Assembly: GCA_003452695.1 (NCBI GenBank)
Contig: DMNP01000216.1
Location: 1 to 8,688, forward strand
Direction of reading: 5' to 3'
Length of the DNA: 8,688 nt
Source of the DNA: Eggerthellaceae bacterium
GTDB lineage: Bacteria; Actinomycetota; Coriobacteriia; Coriobacteriales; Eggerthellaceae
Of the stretch, positions 4,424 through 8,688 are shown piece by piece. The notes beneath the pieces are model-generated. The model made no database searches and was not told the origin of the DNA. It saw nothing but the letters and a program-made list of their open reading frames with translations. The position numbers and the translations under genes are program-made. Within the stretch, counting starts at the first letter, position 1, and every line of letters begins with the position of its first letter.

Positions 4424-5176
4424 ATGTTCGAAGTGAGGAACGACGCCGGCTCCGAGCGCGCCGAAATCCTGCTCTACGACTACATAGGCGAGAGCACGGA
4501 CTTCTGGACGGGCGAGAAGTCCGGCATCAGCGCCAAGGCTTTCAAGGAGGCGCTGGACGCCTGCGGCGGCAAGCCCGTGGACATCCGCATCGACAGCGGA
4601 GGCGGCGACGTGTTCGAAGCCTTCGCGATGTGCAGCGCCATCCAGCGGTACCCCGGCGAGACCACGGCGTGCGTGGACGGCCTGGCGGCGTCCGCTGCCA
4701 GCTACATCGCCGTGGTGTGCGACGAAGTGCGCATGAACGATTACGCCTACCTGATGATCCATTGCGCCCACAGCTACGCGCGGGGCAACGCCCGCGACCT
4801 GGAAGGCGTGGCGGCGCGCCTGCGCAACATCGACGCGAACCTGGCCGCCATCTACCAGAAGCGCAGCGGCATGGACATCGAAGACGTCCTTGACAAGATG
4901 GCCGACGAAACGTGGTTCACGGCGGCCGACGCTTTCGAATGCGGCCTGTGCACCGAGGTCGTGGCCACCGAAGAGCGCATGGCCGCGAGCATCGACCCCG
5001 CGCTGGCAGCGAACTACCGCCACGTCCCCGAAGGCGTGTCAGTGCGTTCGGAAGCCCCGAAGGAGCAGGGCGAATCTCACGCGCCCCATACAGTGGATGC
5101 AGAGGCAGTCGCCAAGGCCGCCTGCACGATCCTTGACGGAAAGATCTATTGGAAGGAGAGCAAGGATGAACAGTAA
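4424..5176 (+). CDS. Prohead protease, ClpP-like serine protease
   Basis: A 250-residue protein that should act inside the procapsid to remove the capsid scaffold or delta domain. It has the ClpP/crotonase fold signature: IRIDSGGGDVFEAFAM, then GLAASAASYIAV and YLMIHCAHS. By alignment to ClpP the nucleophile is the first serine of A-A-S-A-A-S (S90 from this start) and the base is the histidine of M-I-H (H113). The third member would be the acidic residue before T-W in DETWFTAADA (E162). An acid here is common in this phage group, but I am not certain of the assignment. ATG 4424 is preferred because GAAGGA (4411-4416) lies seven bases before it. ATG 4418 is only one base from that site. The C-terminal tail after about residue 205 looks poorly conserved, and its DNA contains copy 3 of the boundary motif. 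The end overlaps the capsid gene by 11 nt. Confidence 0.9.
   Translation: MFEVRNDAGSERAEILLYDYIGESTDFWTGEKSGISAKAFKEALDACGGKPVDIRIDSGGGDVFEAFAMCSAIQRYPGETTACVDGLAASAASYIAVVCDEVRMNDYAYLMIHCAHSYARGNARDLEGVAARLRNIDANLAAIYQKRSGMDIEDVLDKMADETWFTAADAFECGLCTEVVATEERMAASIDPALAANYRHVPEGVSVRSEAPKEQGESHAPHTVDAEAVAKAACTILDGKIYWKESKDEQ
5072..5094 (+). promoter_or_regulatory. Boundary motif copy 3, inside the 3' end of the protease gene, upstream of the capsid gene
   Basis: AATCTCACGC begins at 5073 and TACAGT (TAnnnT type) is at 5089-5094, 16 bp from the motif start exactly as in the other two copies. It lies about 70 bp before the capsid start at 5166. An ATG at 5097 is in frame with the capsid gene. 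Here the motif is also protein-coding for the protease tail (around E-S-H-A-P-H-T). A capsid-specific late promoter or a recombination boundary would both fit. Confidence 0.35.
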
Positions 5177-6311
5177 GGAACTCTGGAACAAGCGCAAAGA
5201 GCTGGTCCAGGCCATGAACGAGGCGGCCACAGCCGAGAACATGGACGAAGCGCACCGCTTCGAGGGCGAAATCCGCGCGCTCGACAAGGTAATCGACATG
5301 GTGCACGGCGAGGAGGAGTCTGACCGCATCGCGCCGGCCTCCAACCCGGTCGAGCCGAAGGCGCAGACGTTCGCCGAGAAGATCTTCGGCGCGCGCGCCT
5401 CGTTCGACGGGCTGCACCCCGGCTTCAAGGCCACCGCGCCCATCGAAGACGCAGTGAGCGGCCTGCCGACACCGCAGATCTACAAACGCGACCTGCAAGG
5501 CCCCGTGGCACCTCCCACGGGATTCCTTGGCACACTGCTCAAGGGCGTCACGGACGGAGACGAGCACTTCTTCAAGGTGCCCGTGCTGACCAACAACGCA
5601 GCCGGGTGGACGACCGGGAACAAGCCCGAATCCGCGCTTGCGTGGACGGAAGGCGTGGCCCACATCGAGACCATCGCCCACTGGATTCCCATCAAGAAGC
5701 AGACCGCCAACCGCTACGCGCAGCTCGAATCGCTGGTATCCGGCGCTCTCATGCTGGGCCTTGACCTCAGGTGCAACGAGTACGCCCTTCGCGGTACCAA
5801 CAGCTCCGGCATCGTGGGCGTGACCAACACGACGGGCATCCTCTCGCATACCCTGCGCCCCGCCGCTGCCAAGAAGAACCTGCGCGACGAAATCCAGACC
5901 ATGAAGCGCAAGGTGCGCGTGGCCACCGGCATCGCCCCGAACCACGTGTGCCTCTCCCCGTACGCCATCGAAGAGCTCAACCAGCTCAAGGACGAAGACG
6001 GCCGCTACCTGTTCGACGAAGTGCAGAACGGCGGGACCATCCTGGGCCTGACCGTGGTCGAAGACGTGAACATGACCTACACCACGGGCAGCGGTGACAG
6101 CGCCACCACCAAGGAGACCGCGCTGGTCTACTACAACGGCGGCGCGTCCTGGGACGTGGCAGACCCGCAAGAGGTCACCATCGGCCTGACGAACAGCCAG
6201 TTCATCCAGAACGAGTACACGCTGCTCGCCGAACTGACCGCCGCCCTGCGCGTGGACAACCCCGCCGCTTTCTGCTACTGCGCAGACCTCGGCCTGACCG
6301 TGGAGGAGTAA
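5166..6311 (+). CDS. Major capsid protein, HK97 fold
   Basis: A 381-residue protein, very close in length to HK97 gp5, expected to build the icosahedral shell. Residues 1 to about 55 are charged and helical with coiled-coil character (KELWNKRKELVQAMNEA and on through an E/R-rich helix), the position of the delta scaffold domain in HK97. A linker follows, and the mature domain probably begins near residues 70-100. Family-like stretches include VTDGDEHFFKVPVLTNNAAGW, EGVAHIETIAHWIPIKKQ and the late NSQFIQNEYTLLAELTAALRVDNPAAFCYC. The start is ATG 5166, preceded by AAGGAGAG (5152-5159). The frame is open upstream and includes ATG 5097, which would add 23 residues, but that codon lacks a ribosome site. 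No separate scaffold gene is seen, in keeping with a fused delta domain and the protease gene just upstream. Confidence 0.93.
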   Translation: MNSKELWNKRKELVQAMNEAATAENMDEAHRFEGEIRALDKVIDMVHGEEESDRIAPASNPVEPKAQTFAEKIFGARASFDGLHPGFKATAPIEDAVSGLPTPQIYKRDLQGPVAPPTGFLGTLLKGVTDGDEHFFKVPVLTNNAAGWTTGNKPESALAWTEGVAHIETIAHWIPIKKQTANRYAQLESLVSGALMLGLDLRCNEYALRGTNSSGIVGVTNTTGILSHTLRPAAAKKNLRDEIQTMKRKVRVATGIAPNHVCLSPYAIEELNQLKDEDGRYLFDEVQNGGTILGLTVVEDVNMTYTTGSGDSATTKETALVYYNGGASWDVADPQEVTIGLTNSQFIQNEYTLLAELTAALRVDNPAAFCYCADLGLTVEE

Positions 6312-6314
6312 GAG

Positions 6315-6536
6315 ATGGAAGGAACCTACACATCCCCCGAGCGCGTCGTGCGCGACGGGCGGCTGGTGGCGTTCGAGGGCGAGGTCATGACCATGCAGGA
6401 GGCGCAGGAGCGCGGCTTGCTGGACGACAAGCCCAAAAAGGCGCCGACCAAGAAGGGGCCTAAGGAAAAGACCGGCGAAGACGCCGAAGCCGACGCCAAG
6501 GAAGAGACCAGCGAAGAACCCAAGGAAGGCGAGTAG
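6315..6536 (+). CDS. Small protein with charged low-complexity tail, between capsid and connector
   Basis: A 73-residue protein with a clear ribosome site (GGAGGAG, 6302-6308) six bases before ATG 6315. Residues 1-37 look folded: two short strand-like segments (RVVRDGRLVAFEGEVMT) and a helix (MQEAQERGLLDD). The rest is lysine, glutamate and proline rich and probably disordered. It lies three bases after the capsid stop and shares one base with the connector start. The architecture (short beta part, helix ending in GLL, then a K/E tail) recurs in the 61-residue protein at 7760-7945. Proteins like this are common beside capsid genes in phages of high-GC hosts, but I know no firm function. Capsid decoration, assembly help or an adaptor role are possibilities only. 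Confidence 0.8.
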   Translation: MEGTYTSPERVVRDGRLVAFEGEVMTMQEAQERGLLDDKPKKAPTKKGPKEKTGEDAEADAKEETSEEPKEGE

Positions 6537-7291
6537 TGCTGGCCGAACCGAACACCACCTTGCGCATCGCGGTGACCGACGCCGCGTCCCTGTCGACCGA
6601 CACGGGCGCGGTTTCGGTGCGCGTGGCGCCGGAGTTCGGCGAGCCGTCCGAGCACGCCCTGGAAGGCGGCGCGTTCGCCTTCCCGAAGCTCGAAGCGCCC
6701 AACTCGGCCCGGGTCGAATGGCTGGACTCCGAAGGCGGCACGCTTGCCGTATCGCAAGTGGAGGTCGTGTCGCGGCACTATTTCGGCCTGGACGCGCTGC
6801 GCGCCTACGGGGACGGCCGCGACGACTTCGGCGAGATGCCCGAAGACGTGCTGTTCCTCGCCCGGCAGGCGGCCACGGACGTCTTCGAGCAGGCCGCCAA
6901 CCGATGCTTCGTGGAGCGCATCGGCTCGACCCGCGACTACGGACGCGACAGGCTGCGCCAGCTGGCCCACTTCGACGTGGGCCGCATCCTCACGGAAGGC
7001 TGGGAGCTGGTGAGCGACTGCCAGGCGGTGCGCGCGGACGAAACGTGGACGGGCGGCGAAATCCGCTACGTCTACGGCAAGGGCGAAGTCCCCGCGCAGG
7101 TGTCCCGCGCGGTGCTGGAGCTGGCCGCCTACATGCTGCGGCCGTCCAACCGCCCCATCGGGGCCACGGGCGAGAGCACCGACGCCGGCTACATCCACTT
7201 CACGACCGCAGGCCGCGACGGGGCCACGGACATCCCCGAGGTGAACGCCGCAGCTGAGCAGTTCGGCCGGGGGGTGCGCTACGTATGGTGA
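6536..7291 (+). CDS. Head-tail connector (adaptor) protein with an extra N-terminal beta-rich domain
   Basis: A 251-residue protein starting at GTG 6536, whose G is the last base of the previous stop. AAGGAAGG (6522-6529) supports this start. Residues 1 to about 80 alternate short strands and turns (TLRIAVTDAA, GAVSVRVAPEF, SARVEWLDSEG, VSQVEVVSRHYF) and look like an Ig-like or similar beta-sandwich. Residues from about 80 onward are the connector proper. An acidic helix (MPEDVLFLARQAATDVFEQA) and a middle beta part lead to the helix VSRAVLELAAYMLRPSNRP and the tail DIPEVNAAAEQFG, which fits gp6/gp15-type adaptors that sit under the portal. It overlaps the next gene by 7 nt. The connector call rests on gene order and the C-terminal pattern; the N-terminal domain role is unknown. 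Confidence 0.75.
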   Translation: MLAEPNTTLRIAVTDAASLSTDTGAVSVRVAPEFGEPSEHALEGGAFAFPKLEAPNSARVEWLDSEGGTLAVSQVEVVSRHYFGLDALRAYGDGRDDFGEMPEDVLFLARQAATDVFEQAANRCFVERIGSTRDYGRDRLRQLAHFDVGRILTEGWELVSDCQAVRADETWTGGEIRYVYGKGEVPAQVSRAVLELAAYMLRPSNRPIGATGESTDAGYIHFTTAGRDGATDIPEVNAAAEQFGRGVRYVW

Positions 7292-7776
7292 CGTTCGCTG
7301 CGGCACGCGACGAGGTGCAGCGCAGGATGGAGGCGGTCTTCGCGCCGGAGGCGTTCGGGGAGCTGTACCCGGGCGTCCAGGCCCCGAAGGTCTACCGGGG
7401 GTTCCCCGTGAACGAGCCGCCCTTCTACTGCGCGGTGGACGAGATTGTGGACAGCGCGCGCACGTCCGGCGCGGCTTCCATGGGCCACGCAGAGTACCGC
7501 TTCACCGTGCACGTGTGGCTGTTCGCCCAGCATTCCAGCCAGGCCACGGCCGCCGACGCGCTGCTGGCGTACACCGACGCGGTTTTCGCGTCCGTGCTGG
7601 CAGACCACACGCTGCGCGGGTCCGTGGACAACAGCTTCCCAAGCGTAGAGACAGCGGGCACTGCCGCCGACGGGTCGAAACGATACACGGCCGCCGCCGC
7701 GGTGGCGGTCGAATGCACCGTGTTCAGCCAGTGCCCGGCGAAGATGAAGGAGATTGTGAATGCAGGCAGTTTATGA
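7285..7776 (+). CDS. Probable tail terminator or neck protein
   Basis: A 163-residue protein at ATG 7285, overlapping the connector gene by 7 nt. It begins with a helix (FAAARDEVQRRMEAVF). A conserved-looking middle part follows: VHVWLFAQHSSQATAADALLAYTDAVFASVLAD, a strand followed by a long helix. The end is a beta part (KRYTAAAAVAVECTVF). This strand-helix-strand layout, the size and the place just before the tail tube gene fit the gpU-like tail terminator or tail completion proteins, which cap the tube and meet the head. A neck or minor capsid (HK97 gp10-like) protein is the main alternative. No second candidate for either job is present between capsid and tube, so the exact assignment stays open. 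Confidence 0.65.
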   Translation: MVTFAAARDEVQRRMEAVFAPEAFGELYPGVQAPKVYRGFPVNEPPFYCAVDEIVDSARTSGAASMGHAEYRFTVHVWLFAQHSSQATAADALLAYTDAVFASVLADHTLRGSVDNSFPSVETAGTAADGSKRYTAAAAVAVECTVFSQCPAKMKEIVNAGSL

Positions 7777-7945
7777 CTTCACGGCCACGATCAACGGGAC
7801 CGTGTACGCCCTAAAGCGGGGGCAGGAATTCGAGGGCCGCGCGCAGGACGCGGCCGCGCTGAAGGAGATGGGCATGCTCGAAGAGGGCGGCCCGAAGGCG
7901 GCCAAGGCCGCGAAGACCAAGGAGGCAAAGACCAATGAGCGTTAA
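7760..7945 (+). CDS. Small protein with K/E/A-rich tail, between tail terminator and tail tube genes
   Basis: A 61-residue protein from ATG 7760, with GAAGGAGA at 7746-7753. The N-terminus looks like a small beta-hairpin domain (YDFTATINGTVYALKRGQEF), then a helix (AQDAAALKEMGMLEE), then a repetitive alanine, lysine and glutamate tail. It overlaps the previous gene by 17 nt and the tail tube gene by 11 nt, so it is embedded in a coupled translation chain. Its layout repeats that of the 73-residue protein at 6315-6536, which suggests that the two are paralogues or share a module. The function is not known. Confidence 0.75.
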   Translation: MQAVYDFTATINGTVYALKRGQEFEGRAQDAAALKEMGMLEEGGPKAAKAAKTKEAKTNER

Positions 7946-8688
7946 CACATCCATCGGCCTCATCGGGGTCGCGAAACAGGCAGACAAGGCCACGCACGCC
8001 ACCGAGCCCAGGTTCGTCCACGGGCTTACGGGTGGTCAGACTTTCAGGCTTGACCGGTCCGTGGAGAACGCGAACGTCTCGTGCGGCGTGCGTGCGGGCA
8101 CCGATTCGTACGTGTCCAGCGTCACCCCCGGCGTGGACTTCGAGACGTACGGCTACAGCGACGCGCTGCCCCTGTACTTCCTGGCCGCCATGGGCAACAT
8201 CGCCAGCACGGCCAACACCGGCCAGGGCGCTTCGGCCTACAAGCACACCGTCACCCTGGGCGACGTGCTCCCCTACCTCACGTTCTGGGGCCGCATCGGC
8301 GGGGAGTACACGCGCACGGACGGGTGCAAGGTCGACCAGATAGAGATGGAATTCGAAGGCAACGCTCCCCTGTCCTTCGGCATCACGGCCATCGGCCTGG
8401 ACGCCGAACTGGGCCTGGCGTCCTTCCCCGGCGAAATCGACCCCAGCTGCTTCGACGGGTACTTCGCGCCCACGGGCGGCACCTTCAAGATCGAGACGGC
8501 CGGCAGCACCCCCCTGGAAGCGCCCATCACCCAGGGCAGCCTCACGCTGTCCAACGGCTGCACCGCCGACCCGCTGGCCGGCACCGTGACCCCCGGCGAC
8601 GTGGAAGAGGGCAAGCTGTCCACGTCCGGCAGCGTGACGGTGAAGCCGCAGGACATGGCCCTGTACCGCAAGATGATAACGGGCAGCG
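7935..8688 (+). CDS. Major tail protein (tail tube), 3' end outside the window
   Basis: The frame opens at ATG 7935 and stays open to the window end, giving 251 codons so far with no stop. AAGGAGG lies at 7919-7925. The start MSVNTSIGLIGVAKQADKAT, where the chain opens with a G-L-x-G-x-A-K-Q segment, is typical of siphophage tube proteins. The body is almost all strands and turns with many glycines, serines and threonines, as expected for a tube subunit. Recognisable parts are TPGVDFETYGYSDALPLYFL and AAMGN, then LTFWGRIGGEYTRTDGCKVD and the turn-rich ITQGSLTLSNGC segment. It overlaps the small 61-residue gene by 11 nt. Gene order after connector and terminator genes supports the call. Because the end is missing, a C-terminal Ig-like domain cannot be judged. 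Confidence 0.85.
   Translation, partial: MSVNTSIGLIGVAKQADKATHATEPRFVHGLTGGQTFRLDRSVENANVSCGVRAGTDSYVSSVTPGVDFETYGYSDALPLYFLAAMGNIASTANTGQGASAYKHTVTLGDVLPYLTFWGRIGGEYTRTDGCKVDQIEMEFEGNAPLSFGITAIGLDAELGLASFPGEIDPSCFDGYFAPTGGTFKIETAGSTPLEAPITQGSLTLSNGCTADPLAGTVTPGDVEEGKLSTSGSVTVKPQDMALYRKMITGS

Noticed and set aside
5097..5165. Capsid protein starting at ATG 5097
   Set aside because: No ribosome site before it and an atypical basic extension. ATG 5166 has AAGGAGAG at good distance and starts the expected delta-domain helix. It is kept only as part of the motif copy 3 finding.
1..8688. tRNA genes, CRISPR arrays and insertion sequences
   Set aside because: No cloverleaf-like stretch, no regularly spaced repeat array and no transposase frame was seen on either strand.

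Overview
The window is the left part of the late (packaging, head and early tail) gene cluster of a tailed siphovirus or prophage with an HK97-type head. All genes run left to right. The DNA is GC-rich with strong G/C third positions. Most gene starts have a Shine-Dalgarno site, while two candidate starts look leaderless behind TAnnnT-like -10 boxes. This suggests a high-GC actinobacterial host. A gut Coriobacteriia host (Eggerthella/Gordonibacter-like) is only a guess from style, and no host gene is present to confirm it.

Layout. 1-150: a non-coding leader with an 11-bp direct repeat and a hairpin, possibly the packaging (cos-like) region. 151-450: a small zinc-ribbon protein. 447-977: P27-family small terminase. 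970-2439: large terminase. 2440-3079: a self-contained insert (moron) with its own sigma70-like promoter overlapped by an inverted repeat, a very acidic 80-residue protein, a 64-residue helix-turn-helix protein and a strong terminator. 3093-4410: a repeated boundary motif, then the portal gene. 4424-5176: ClpP-like prohead protease. 5166-6311: HK97-fold major capsid protein. 6315-6536: small charged protein. 6536-7291: head-tail connector with an extra N-terminal beta-rich domain. 7285-7776: probable tail terminator or neck protein. 7760-7945: second small charged-tail protein. 7935 to the window end: major tail (tube) protein, cut off.

The structural genes are packed with overlaps of 1 to 17 nt, which suggests one translationally coupled transcript. 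TerS and TerL cut and pump DNA through the portal. The protease matures the capsid. The connector and terminator proteins join head to tail tube. The moron breaks this arrangement: its terminator lies between terL and portal.

The most interesting points are three. First, the acidic-protein plus HTH cassette has the layout of an anti-CRISPR (acr-aca) or other anti-defence locus. Second, an 18-bp motif (AATCTCACGCRCCSCRTA) occurs three times with fixed spacing to a TAnnnT box, near the starts of the packaging, portal and capsid blocks. Third, a perfect 11-bp hairpin places the portal Shine-Dalgarno site in its loop and a portal start codon in its stem. No RNA gene, CRISPR array, integrase or insertion sequence was seen.
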